The notes beneath the pieces were generated by a model, which saw only the letters and a program-made list of their open reading frames with translations, ran no database searches and was not told where the DNA came from. This document shows, piece by piece, positions 19,429 through 26,713 of a DNA stretch of 27,706 nt. A program made the position numbers and the translations under genes. The stretch's first letter is position 1. The number at the start of each line of letters is the position of its first letter. Source of the stretch: a virus; IMG/VR virus record IMGVR_UViG_3300029448_000326, positions 1-27,706 of that record; one strand, written 5' to 3'.

Positions 19429-20111
19429 ATTATTCTGAACTTTTAGATAATGTAAGAAACTATACGGAGGTCACAAGTGACGTTCTTTCTAATACAGTTG
19501 TTAATGTTTTTATAACTAATATAGAAAACAAAGTTGCTAGACAAATTGATACTGACGATCAAAGAAGATATGCCACCACAACTTTTGAAGCTAATAATGC
19601 TTTTTTAGATGTTTCAGGACCTGAAGGTGGATTTAGATTTGCTAGAGGATTACAAATTGTAGAAACTGATGGAACTAGAACTTGGATACAACAAAGAGAC
19701 GCTACATTCATGGATGAATATTCTCCTGAAAGATCTACTACAGATACAAATTTTACAGGTAAACCTAAATATTGGGGAAATTGGGATGCAACTACTTTGG
19801 TTGTAGCGCCTACTCCAAACACAGCTTACACAGTGGAGATGTGGTATGATGAAACTCCACAAAGATTAGGAAACGGTTCAGGCACAACAACTACCACAAC
19901 TTTTCTATCAGATAATGCTCCTGAAGTTCTAATATATGGAACTTTATCAGAAGCTTTTTCTTACTTGAAAAACGCACAAGATATGCAATTATACGAAGGT
20001 AAGTACCAAGTAGCTCTGCAAGATTTTGCACAAGAGCAAATGGGTCGTAAACGTAGGGATGAGTATCAAAATGGTGTGTTACGCATTCCAATGAAATCGC
20101 TAACACCATAA
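19425..20111 (+). CDS. Neck adaptor protein (SU10 adaptor-like)
   Basis: The 228-residue product has helical ends flanking a beta core: FITNIENKVARQIDTDDQR (about 29-47), GGFRFARGLQIVETDGTRTWIQQRDATFMDEY, GKPKYWGNWDATTLVVAPTPN, TVEMWYDETPQRL and a C-terminal YEGKYQVALQDFAQEQMGRKR helix. This layout matches phage adaptor proteins of the SU10 type that sit between portal ring and nozzle. It is the second of two neck proteins separated by the zinc-ribbon gene, with which it is translationally coupled. Confidence 0.65.
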   Translation: MNYSELLDNVRNYTEVTSDVLSNTVVNVFITNIENKVARQIDTDDQRRYATTTFEANNAFLDVSGPEGGFRFARGLQIVETDGTRTWIQQRDATFMDEYSPERSTTDTNFTGKPKYWGNWDATTLVVAPTPNTAYTVEMWYDETPQRLGNGSGTTTTTTFLSDNAPEVLIYGTLSEAFSYLKNAQDMQLYEGKYQVALQDFAQEQMGRKRRDEYQNGVLRIPMKSLTP

Positions 20112-20125
20112 GGGAGTAACTAAAA

Positions 20126-20569
20126 ATGACAATAAATCAAGCAGTCTGTGCTTCATTTAAAAAAGAACTGTTAGCAGGCGATCATGATATTGATAATGAT
20201 ACAATTAATCTCGCTCTTTATACAAGTTCTGCAACTTTAAATGGAAACACAACAGCCTATGCTACAACTAATGAAGTTGGGGCATCAGGAACATATGCGG
20301 CAGGTGGTATAACTTTAACGAGTCCAACTATCGGTTTAACAGCAACTAGTGCAACAGCTTCAACAGCATTTGTTGATTTTGCAAACGCAAGTTTTACATC
20401 AGCAACAATCTCTGCTCAAGCAGCTTTGATCTATAACAGATCTTCAGCTAACACAAATGCAGCTATAGCAGTTTTAGATTTTGGAAGTGTAAAAACATCA
20501 ACAAACGGTACATTCACAATCGCATTCCCAACCAATGATGCTTCAAGTGCTATATTAAGATTATCTTAA
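20126..20569 (+). CDS. Conserved small virion protein
   Basis: AGGGAG precedes the ATG. In 147 residues: MTINQAVCASFKKELLAGDHD, then NLALYTSSATLN, TAYATTNEVGASGTYAAGGITLTS, FVDFANASFTSATISAQAALIYN and VLDFGSVKTSTNGTFTIAFP. This is a beta-sandwich family found in very many tailed phages near tail genes and often labelled structural or tail protein. The precise location in the virion is unknown. There is no membrane span or signal peptide. Confidence 0.7.
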   Translation: MTINQAVCASFKKELLAGDHDIDNDTINLALYTSSATLNGNTTAYATTNEVGASGTYAAGGITLTSPTIGLTATSATASTAFVDFANASFTSATISAQAALIYNRSSANTNAAIAVLDFGSVKTSTNGTFTIAFPTNDASSAILRLS

Positions 20570-20586
20570 TATAAGGTAGCATTACC

Positions 20587-21570
20587 ATGGCAGATGCTTG
20601 GGGTGAAAATAATTGGGGCGAAGGCGCATGGGGCCAACAAAGCTCAATTACAGTATCTGTTACTGGACTATCAACAACAACAGCTTTAGGAACTGAGTCT
20701 GTTGTTGCCGATGCAGTAGTAGCCGTTTCAACTTTATCTATGACCAGTGCTTTAGGCACTGCAGTAGGTGAACCTGAAAATGTTACGTTCCCTACAGGTG
20801 TTTCATTCGAGACACAATTATCAGGAGTCTTAATTGGAGAAGGAGCGGGTGTCGTTCTTGGAAGTTTATCAACTTCTTTTGGAATAGGCACAGAAGTAGC
20901 AACAGGTTCTGTTGATGCAGGTTGGGGAAGATCTACATGGGGATCTTTTGCATGGAATGAGAATATAGAATTTATTACCAACGTCAGTAGCGTTACGATG
21001 TCTACTGCGTTAGGCACTCCTACAGTTGAAGTAGGATCAGGTGTAATAGTCAGTGCTACTGGACTAGAGATGACAAGTGCTCTTGGCACAACATCTCAAA
21101 CAGGAACGGCAGTAGAAACTTTAGATAGTTTAACAATAGGTGTCGCATTATCAGGAGCGACTGTTTCTGGTGAGGGAAGTGCTGCAGTAATAGCACCTTC
21201 TGACCAACTAGACTTTGCTATTGGTACTCCAGTTATTGAAATATTTACACAAGTAGATCCTGTTCCAGTTACTATGACCTCAGCTCTAGGAACTGCTGTT
21301 GCAGAAGCCGATGCTCTAGTCACTCTTGGCAGTCTAAGTATGACCTCAGCTTTAGGCACTGAAACTGTAGAGGTAGGTACAGGAGTTATTGTAAGTGTCT
21401 CAACAGTAGCCTTATCTTTTGCAGAAGGCACAGCTACAGTGGGAGCAGGAGCCACAGTCAATGTGACAGGTGTTGATTTATCAATAGTCACAGGAAACCC
21501 ATTTGCAACACCTTGGGCAAATGTAGTAACAGGAGCAAGTAATACTTGGACAGAGGTAGATGCAGCATAA
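20587..21570 (+). CDS. Repeat-containing tail structural protein with WG motifs
   Basis: The 327-residue product starts with WGENNWGEGAWG (5-16) and has a second related WGRSTWGSFAWN at 113-124. Between and after lie degenerate repeats built on L-x-M-T-S-A-L-G-T followed by a V-rich strand: ALGT or its variants at about 33, 55, 141, 165, 233 and 255. The C-terminus PWANVVTGASNTWTEVDAA recurs in marine phage tail proteins as I recall. The repeats suggest beta-solenoid or stacked beta units, as in fibres or collars. It lies before the S74 fibre gene. AAGGTAG is the likely ribosome site. Confidence 0.65.
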   Translation: MADAWGENNWGEGAWGQQSSITVSVTGLSTTTALGTESVVADAVVAVSTLSMTSALGTAVGEPENVTFPTGVSFETQLSGVLIGEGAGVVLGSLSTSFGIGTEVATGSVDAGWGRSTWGSFAWNENIEFITNVSSVTMSTALGTPTVEVGSGVIVSATGLEMTSALGTTSQTGTAVETLDSLTIGVALSGATVSGEGSAAVIAPSDQLDFAIGTPVIEIFTQVDPVPVTMTSALGTAVAEADALVTLGSLSMTSALGTETVEVGTGVIVSVSTVALSFAEGTATVGAGATVNVTGVDLSIVTGNPFATPWANVVTGASNTWTEVDAA

Positions 21571-21620
21571 AAAGTGTTGCTTGAATAACAAAAAAAGATA
21601 TATTTTAGAGAGGTTTAAAA

Positions 21621-22709
21621 ATGGCAAGTACATATTCAGACAGACTTAAATTAGAAATAATGGCCACAGGCGCCAATGCCAATACATGGGGTACAAATAC
21701 TAATAACAATTTAGAAGTTATAGACGCTTTTGCAGCAGGTTTTTTATCTAAATCAGTTGCAGGTTCAGCGAATATAACACTTTCAACAGCTAATGCATCA
21801 GACACTGCGGAATCTTCCAATAAAACAATTGATTTAAATGGTGCTCTTACAGGCGATATCGTTGTGTTTATTCCAGCAGTAGAAAGCGAATATAACTTTT
21901 TTAATAACACTTCTGGATCTCAAACTTTAACTATCGCAGCAACAGGTCATACAGCAAATGGTGTTGTTATTACTCAAGGTGCAAAGACAACAGTATTTTG
22001 TGATGGTGCATCAAATTATAATGTAGAGATTATTTCATCCACAGACGCAGGAGCGCTAGGAGCTGGAACTTTACCAGACGCTAGATTCCCTGCAACTTTA
22101 CCCGCAGCTTCAGGTGTAAATTTAACTGCACTGAATGCATCTAACTTAGGATCAGGAACAGTTCCTAACGCTCGTCTAGATGCACAACTTCAAGACGTTG
22201 CAGGTTTAGCTGTTACAGATAGTGGTATTATTGTAGGTGATGGTTCAAACTTTGTTTTAGAAACAGGAGCAACTATGAGAACCTCTTTAGGACTAGGAAC
22301 TGGTTCTGATGTACAATTTGATTCTTTTGGTGTTGCAACAGCAGCATCAGGAACAAGTGGAGAAATTAGAGCTACAAATGATATTACTGCTTTTTATTCC
22401 TCAGACGTTTCTTTAAAAGAAAATATTCACAACATATCTTCCCCTATGGATAAAGTACAAAATTTAAATGGAGTTTTATTTGATTGGAAACAATCCTTTA
22501 TTGATTCCAAAGGTGGAGAAGATGGCTATTTTGTTCGTAGAACAGATGTAGGTGTTATCGCTCAAGATGTTGAAAAAGTTTTACCAGAGGTCGTAGGCAC
22601 AAGACCTGACGGAGTTAAAGCCGTTAAATATGATCGTCTATGTGCTCTACTAATCGAATGTGTAAAGGACTTACAAACTCAGGTTAACGATCTTAAGAAA
22701 GGAAATTAA
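21621..22709 (+). CDS. Tail fibre with C-terminal S74 chaperone domain
   Basis: The 362-residue product opens STYSDRLKLEIMATGANANTWGTNTNNNLEVID (2-34), a usual start of marine phage fibres. It then has a beta-rich shaft (40-140), GAGTLPDARFPATLP and LGSGTVPNARL repeats (150-190), and DGSNFVLETGATMRTSLGLG. Residues 261-355 are the S74 intramolecular chaperone: SDVSLKENI with the Ser261/Lys266 catalytic pair, FDWK, GVIAQDVEKVLPEVV, and a terminal YDRLCALLIECVKDLQTQVNDLK helix. S74 domains trimerise the fibre and then cut themselves off. GAGAGG precedes the ATG. Likely host-receptor binding. Confidence 0.85.
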   Translation: MASTYSDRLKLEIMATGANANTWGTNTNNNLEVIDAFAAGFLSKSVAGSANITLSTANASDTAESSNKTIDLNGALTGDIVVFIPAVESEYNFFNNTSGSQTLTIAATGHTANGVVITQGAKTTVFCDGASNYNVEIISSTDAGALGAGTLPDARFPATLPAASGVNLTALNASNLGSGTVPNARLDAQLQDVAGLAVTDSGIIVGDGSNFVLETGATMRTSLGLGTGSDVQFDSFGVATAASGTSGEIRATNDITAFYSSDVSLKENIHNISSPMDKVQNLNGVLFDWKQSFIDSKGGEDGYFVRRTDVGVIAQDVEKVLPEVVGTRPDGVKAVKYDRLCALLIECVKDLQTQVNDLKKGN

Positions 22710-22711
22710 TT

Positions 22712-23650
22712 ATGCCAACACCTACTGGTCAAATTGGTCTTTCTGATGTCAACGCAGAATTAGGAAATTCTCCCTCAGCTCAAATAAATATGGGATCCTC
22801 TGAAGTCAGAGGTTTAGCAGATGTGCCTTCAGGTGCAATCGCCATGAGCAATCTTCAAGGAAAAGCAAGCACTGTAGAAGCTCAAATCTTGGTTGTTGCA
22901 GGTGGAGCAAGTGGAGGCGTCGATATTGGTGGAGCAGGTGGAGCAGGTGGATATAGATACTCTTCTTCTGAACAATTAACTCCAGGCGCTACTTACAACG
23001 TATCTGTTGGTGGCGGAGGTGGAATAAATAATAATACAGGCGCTAATGGTCCTTCAGGAAACGGATCATCGGGCTCTACATCTAGCCTCAGTGGTACTGG
23101 CGTTAGTATCAACAGTACAGGTGGAGGATTCGGTGGCAACTATGGCGTTGGTGGTGGACCAGGTGGTTCTGGTGGGGGCGGTGGCGCTCAATCTGGCGGT
23201 GGTTCTGGTTCTTCTGGTCAAGGAAATAATGGTGGTTCTGGTGCTCCAAACCCTTTCGCAGGTGGTTCTGGTGGAGGTGCAGCTAACGCAGGTGGCACAG
23301 CTACTCAGGGTGGAAACGGATCAAGTTCACCTTTTGGAACTTTCGCAGGTGGTGGTGGTTCTGGTGGTGGAGACTCTTATAACTCAAAACCAGGTGGTTC
23401 TGGTGGTGGTGGCCCAGGGGGACAAAGAGGATCAAATAATGGTCCTAGTAACCACGGTCAGGCAAACACTGGTGGTGGTGGAGGTGGAACAGGTCGAAGA
23501 TCACCAACTTCTGCTGGAGGAAGTGGAGTTGTGTTTATTCAAGTTCCAAGTTCAGGTTATACAGGAACTACAACAGGTTCTCCAACAGTTAACACCTCAG
23601 GTTCAAACACAATAATGAAATTTACAGGATCAGGAAGTTATACAGCGTAG
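22712..23650 (+). CDS. Glycine-rich tail fibre or adhesin
   Basis: Residues 1-55 (ISLSD-type opening: GQIGLSDVNAELG, QINMGSSEVRGLADVPSGAIAMSNLQGK) are common to marine phage tail proteins. VEAQILVVAGGASGG and TYNVSVGGGGG then lead into a glycine-rich domain (about 65-270) full of GGSGG and GGG runs, like Gly-rich phage adhesins that form polyglycine-II-type sandwiches. A short beta C-terminus (GVVFIQVPSSGYTGTT) ends it. The underlying DNA has many imperfect GGTGGTTCTGG repeats, which may allow length variation. It follows the S74 fibre after two bases and is probably the tip or a second adhesin. Confidence 0.75.
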   Translation: MPTPTGQIGLSDVNAELGNSPSAQINMGSSEVRGLADVPSGAIAMSNLQGKASTVEAQILVVAGGASGGVDIGGAGGAGGYRYSSSEQLTPGATYNVSVGGGGGINNNTGANGPSGNGSSGSTSSLSGTGVSINSTGGGFGGNYGVGGGPGGSGGGGGAQSGGGSGSSGQGNNGGSGAPNPFAGGSGGGAANAGGTATQGGNGSSSPFGTFAGGGGSGGGDSYNSKPGGSGGGGPGGQRGSNNGPSNHGQANTGGGGGGTGRRSPTSAGGSGVVFIQVPSSGYTGTTTGSPTVNTSGSNTIMKFTGSGSYTA

Positions 23651-23652
23651 TT

Positions 23653-24072
23653 ATGGCACATTTTGCAGAATTAGATGAAAACAATGTTGTTTTACAAGTA
23701 GTGGTAGTTCACAATAATGAACTACTTGATGAAAACAATGTCGAACAAGAATCTTTAGGAATTGCTTTTTTAAATACTATATATGGTGAAGGTAAAACAT
23801 GGAAGCAATGTTCTTACAACTCAACCTTTAGAAAAAATTATCCTAACGTAGGAGATAGCTACGACTCATCAAGAGACGCTTTTATAATGCCTCAACCGTA
23901 TACAACATGGACATTAAATGAAACTACTTGTGATTGGGAAGCACCCAATCTACCTATTCCAGACGATGTTTACGATGAAAATGGTGTATGCACAGGACAT
24001 TATTATTGGAGTGATGATGAGTACACAGCCAACGGTAATGGTTGGGTATTAGGTTCTCCTAATGTTGAGTAG
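23653..24072 (+). CDS. Conserved marine-phage structural protein
   Basis: The 139-residue product begins AHFAELDENNVVLQVVVVHNNELLDENNVEQESLGIAFL, followed by WKQCSYNSTFRKNYPNVGDSYD, RDAFIMPQPYTTWTLNE and CDWEAP. This sequence order is very common in cyanophages and other marine phages, with no experimentally known function; a fibre-tip or tail-associated role is usually assumed. The C-terminal part here (DDVYDENGVCTGHYYWSDDEY) is more variable. A 39-base gap with a small stem (TTAGTA/TACTAA) separates it from the oxygenase gene. Confidence 0.65.
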   Translation: MAHFAELDENNVVLQVVVVHNNELLDENNVEQESLGIAFLNTIYGEGKTWKQCSYNSTFRKNYPNVGDSYDSSRDAFIMPQPYTTWTLNETTCDWEAPNLPIPDDVYDENGVCTGHYYWSDDEYTANGNGWVLGSPNVE

Positions 24073-24111
24073 ACAAAAAGAAATTTTTTAGTATTATCTA
24101 ACTACTAAGAA

Positions 24112-24735
24112 ATGCAAGACATCGATCCTAACGATTTAAAAGAATATTACTTTGATGAAATAACCTTAATGGGGGCATGGTACATGCCTGAAGAAATTTG
24201 TGATAAACTTTTATCTTATTTTAAATTTAATAAAGAATATCAAGTTCAAGGAGAGTGTAAAGTTGGCACAATAAAAGCACCAGAAATACGTTCGGATATA
24301 AAATTAAGCACTGACTTAGCAATTTCACCAGGAAATTTTGATGGTCACGTAGGACTTTATAAACACTACTTAAACTCCATCTTAGATAAATATCTAAAAA
24401 AATATCCTCACGCAGATCAACAATATTTTTTTAGAATGAATGAATCAATGAACATTCAATATTATAAGCCTAAGGAAGGATTTTTTAAGTATCATTTTGA
24501 GTCAAATGGAACAGGCGTTAATGGATGGAATAGAAACTTAGTTTTTATGACATACTTAAATGATGTTCCTGATGGTGGAACAGAATTTAAATATCAAAAA
24601 ATAAAAACCGAAGCAAAAAAAGGACTAACTTTAATATGGCCTGCTTATTGGACCCATACTCACAGAGGTATGGTTAGTGAACTTAACTCAAAATATATAG
24701 TCACAGGTTGGTATAGTTTTAATAAAGGAGAATAA
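24112..24735 (+). CDS. 2OG-Fe(II) oxygenase, prolyl-hydroxylase-like
   Basis: The 207-residue product has a double-stranded beta-helix core at about 105-203: MNIQYYKPKEGFFKYHFESN, with His128 and Glu130 in place of the usual HxD, then NLVFMTYLNDVPDGGTEFKYQ, KGLTLIWPAYWTHTHRG with a distal His (182 or 184), and SKYIVTGWYSF where Lys194 could hold 2-oxoglutarate. This is the prolyl-4-hydroxylase-like pattern seen in many marine phages. The substrate is unknown; it may modify a virion protein, DNA or host glycan. It is linked by TAATG to a second oxygenase gene. Confidence 0.8.
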   Translation: MQDIDPNDLKEYYFDEITLMGAWYMPEEICDKLLSYFKFNKEYQVQGECKVGTIKAPEIRSDIKLSTDLAISPGNFDGHVGLYKHYLNSILDKYLKKYPHADQQYFFRMNESMNIQYYKPKEGFFKYHFESNGTGVNGWNRNLVFMTYLNDVPDGGTEFKYQKIKTEAKKGLTLIWPAYWTHTHRGMVSELNSKYIVTGWYSFNKGE

Positions 24736-25391
24736 TGGAACAAACACAAACACAAACAGTAACTGAATTTTTTAAACAAAATAAATATATTATTGTGACA
24801 GATGCTTTGTCTAAAGATTTAGCAAGTTTTATTTATAATTATTTTCAAAATAAAAGAAAAGTAGCAGAGCATTTACTTAAAACAGATTTTTTATCCAGTG
24901 AGGATCAGTCTTGGGGATATTGGAGCGATCCTCAAATTCCTAATACTTATTCTCATTATGCAGATTTAGCCATGGAAACTATTTCAGTGAGAATAGTTCC
25001 AATCATGAAACAAGTGACAGGAATTGATCTTCTTCCTTCATACACTTATGCCAGAATATATAAATATGGAGATGTTCTTCGTAGACATAAAGACAGACCT
25101 TCCTGTGAGATATCTTGTACTATAAATTTAGGTGGAGACTCTTGGCCAATTTATTTGGACGCAACAGGAGATGAAAGTAAAGAGGGAATAAAAGTAGATT
25201 TAACCCCTGGAGACATGCTTGTTTATAAAGGGTGTGAAGTGGACCACTGGAGAGAACCTTTTGGTGGATATGAAATCGGACAAGTTTTTTGTCATTACGT
25301 AGATAGCGAAGGGCCTTATGCCAAGGAACATCATTTAGACAATAAACCAATGATTGGATTACCGGCTGTTTATAGAGGAGTTAAAAAATGA
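24735..25391 (+). CDS. 2OG-Fe(II) oxygenase
   Basis: In 218 residues, the core runs from YTYARIYKYGDVLRRHKDRPSCEIS with the HxD motif at His118/Asp120, through NLGGDSWPIYLDATGDE, to TPGDMLVYKGCEVDHWREPF with distal His171. A GQVFCHYVDSEGP strand follows. The RIYKYGDxLRRHxDRPSCEIS sequence is typical of a phage/marine 2OG branch. AAGGAG precedes the ATG, and its stop overlaps the glycosyltransferase start (ATGA), suggesting the three enzymes act together. The substrate is unknown. Confidence 0.85.
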   Translation: MEQTQTQTVTEFFKQNKYIIVTDALSKDLASFIYNYFQNKRKVAEHLLKTDFLSSEDQSWGYWSDPQIPNTYSHYADLAMETISVRIVPIMKQVTGIDLLPSYTYARIYKYGDVLRRHKDRPSCEISCTINLGGDSWPIYLDATGDESKEGIKVDLTPGDMLVYKGCEVDHWREPFGGYEIGQVFCHYVDSEGPYAKEHHLDNKPMIGLPAVYRGVKK

Positions 25392-26203
25392 TTAAACCAG
25401 AAGAATTAAAAGACAAAGATTTTAAGATATATTTAGGAATGCCTATGTATGGAGGAATGCTTTCAGAGGCTACAGTTCATGGATTATTGGAGTTACAACA
25501 ATGGAGCATGGCAAAAAAAGTAGGACTTAGATTTCAATCTATGGGTAATGAGAGTTTAATTACACGAGCACGAAATACTATTGTTTCTATGATGATGGAT
25601 GAAAAAGATTATGTGGCAACACATTTATTGTTTATAGACGCTGACATCGGTTTTCAATGGCAAAATGTTGAAAGACTTCTGTGTGCTGACAAAGATGTTG
25701 TGTGTGGTATTTATCCTCGAAAACATTTGTATTTGGAAAAAATGAAACAGATATTAGAAGACCATCCTAATGCAACACCAGATGATTTAGAGGCTAGAGC
25801 TTTAGGATATAATGTTAACTTCGATGATCCATCAAACCTTAAAGGAGAAAATGGATTTTTTAAAGTTAATGAAGCAGCCACAGGTATGATGTTAGTAAAA
25901 AGAGAAGTGTTTCGTACTATGATGAAAAAATTTCCAGAGCGAAAATATGAGTCTGATCAAATAGTTAATGGAGGATACTTTAAATCTGACAACTGTTATG
26001 ACCTATTTGCAGTGGGTCCTTATGAAACAAAAACAAAACAAGGTCAGCCACAAAAAAGATATCTATCAGAAGACTATTATTTTTCTAGATTATGGCAAGA
26101 GTGTGGTGGTGAGATTTGGGCTGATTTAGCAATGCCTCTTACACATTTTGGTAATAGAGCATTTAAAGGTCATGTAGGATCTTTGGTAGCTAAAAAAGAC
26201 TAA
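25388..26203 (+). CDS. Glycosyltransferase, GT-A-like
   Basis: The 271-residue product starts FKIYLGMPMYGGMLSE, has QSMGNESLITRARNTIVSMMM, then HLLFIDADIGFQW with the DxD motif (Asp84/Asp86) that holds metal and sugar nucleotide in GT-A folds, followed by DKDVVCGIYPRKH and, later, EAATGMMLVKREVF, and a C-terminal SEDYYFSRLWQECGGEIWADLAMPLTHFG. This is the arrangement of phage GT-A proteins encoded near tail genes. It may glycosylate a virion protein (for example a residue hydroxylated by the neighbours) or host surface material. A GAGGAG site precedes the ATG. Confidence 0.75.
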   Translation: MIKPEELKDKDFKIYLGMPMYGGMLSEATVHGLLELQQWSMAKKVGLRFQSMGNESLITRARNTIVSMMMDEKDYVATHLLFIDADIGFQWQNVERLLCADKDVVCGIYPRKHLYLEKMKQILEDHPNATPDDLEARALGYNVNFDDPSNLKGENGFFKVNEAATGMMLVKREVFRTMMKKFPERKYESDQIVNGGYFKSDNCYDLFAVGPYETKTKQGQPQKRYLSEDYYFSRLWQECGGEIWADLAMPLTHFGNRAFKGHVGSLVAKKD

Positions 26204-26682
26204 TGAATGTTATAGATAATTTTTTACCTGAAGATGTTTTTTTAAAAATAAAAAACGATCTTCTTAGTTTAGATTTTCCTTGGTATTACAGTAGCGCTGT
26301 TGCGTCTGATCAAGACGACATTGATTTTTATTTCAATCATAATTTTTATGAATTTGAAAGTTCTAGAAGTTCTTGGTGTCATAAAATAGTTAATCCTTTG
26401 TTAGGAAAATTGACTTTTAATAATTTAGTTAGAGCAAGAGCAAATCTTTATACAAGAAAAACAGAACCAGTTCCAAACGGTTTTCACATAGATCAAAGTT
26501 ATCGTCATACGGTGGCTTTATTTACGATTAATACAAATAATGGTTACACGCTTTTCAAAGATGGAACAAAACACCCATCAGTTGAAAACACTATGTTACT
26601 TTTTGATGGATCTCTTGAGCACGCTAGTGTTGCACAAACAGACGAAAAAGTAAGGGTAAACATCAATCTTAATTTAATATAG
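26203..26682 (+). CDS. 2OG-Fe(II) oxygenase, short form
   Basis: The 159-residue product keeps the full active site: NGFHIDQSYRHTVALFTINTNNG with HxD at His95/Asp97, and MLLFDGSLEHASVAQTDEKVRVNINLN with distal His140 and Arg151 for 2-oxoglutarate. The N-terminal helical part is short. Related small oxygenases are common in cyanophages and other marine phages, next to tail genes. It is coupled by TAATG to the glycosyltransferase gene, making it the third oxygenase of this four-gene group. The substrate is unknown. Confidence 0.8.
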   Translation: MNVIDNFLPEDVFLKIKNDLLSLDFPWYYSSAVASDQDDIDFYFNHNFYEFESSRSSWCHKIVNPLLGKLTFNNLVRARANLYTRKTEPVPNGFHIDQSYRHTVALFTINTNNGYTLFKDGTKHPSVENTMLLFDGSLEHASVAQTDEKVRVNINLNLI

Positions 26683-26713
26683 ATTTTGTGAAAATCAGTA
26701 GTATATTGGCATA

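Noticed and set aside
20550-21491. Leftward ORFs of 179 and 131 residues opposite the repeat tail protein
   Set aside because: Low-complexity mirror images of the GT-rich repeat gene with no start signals.
23046-23615. 189-residue Val/Leu/Gln-rich frame within the glycine-rich gene
   Set aside because: A frameshifted reading of GGT/GGA repeats always gives Val/Leu-type codons; no ribosome site or independent conservation is visible.
24070-24112. Terminator after the 23653 gene
   Set aside because: The TTAGTA/TACTAA stem is preceded, not followed, by T residues on the coding strand, so it does not make an intrinsic terminator.
26682-26713. Promoter before the last gene
   Set aside because: TTGTGA and TATATT elements are present but only nine bases apart, which does not suit a sigma70 promoter.
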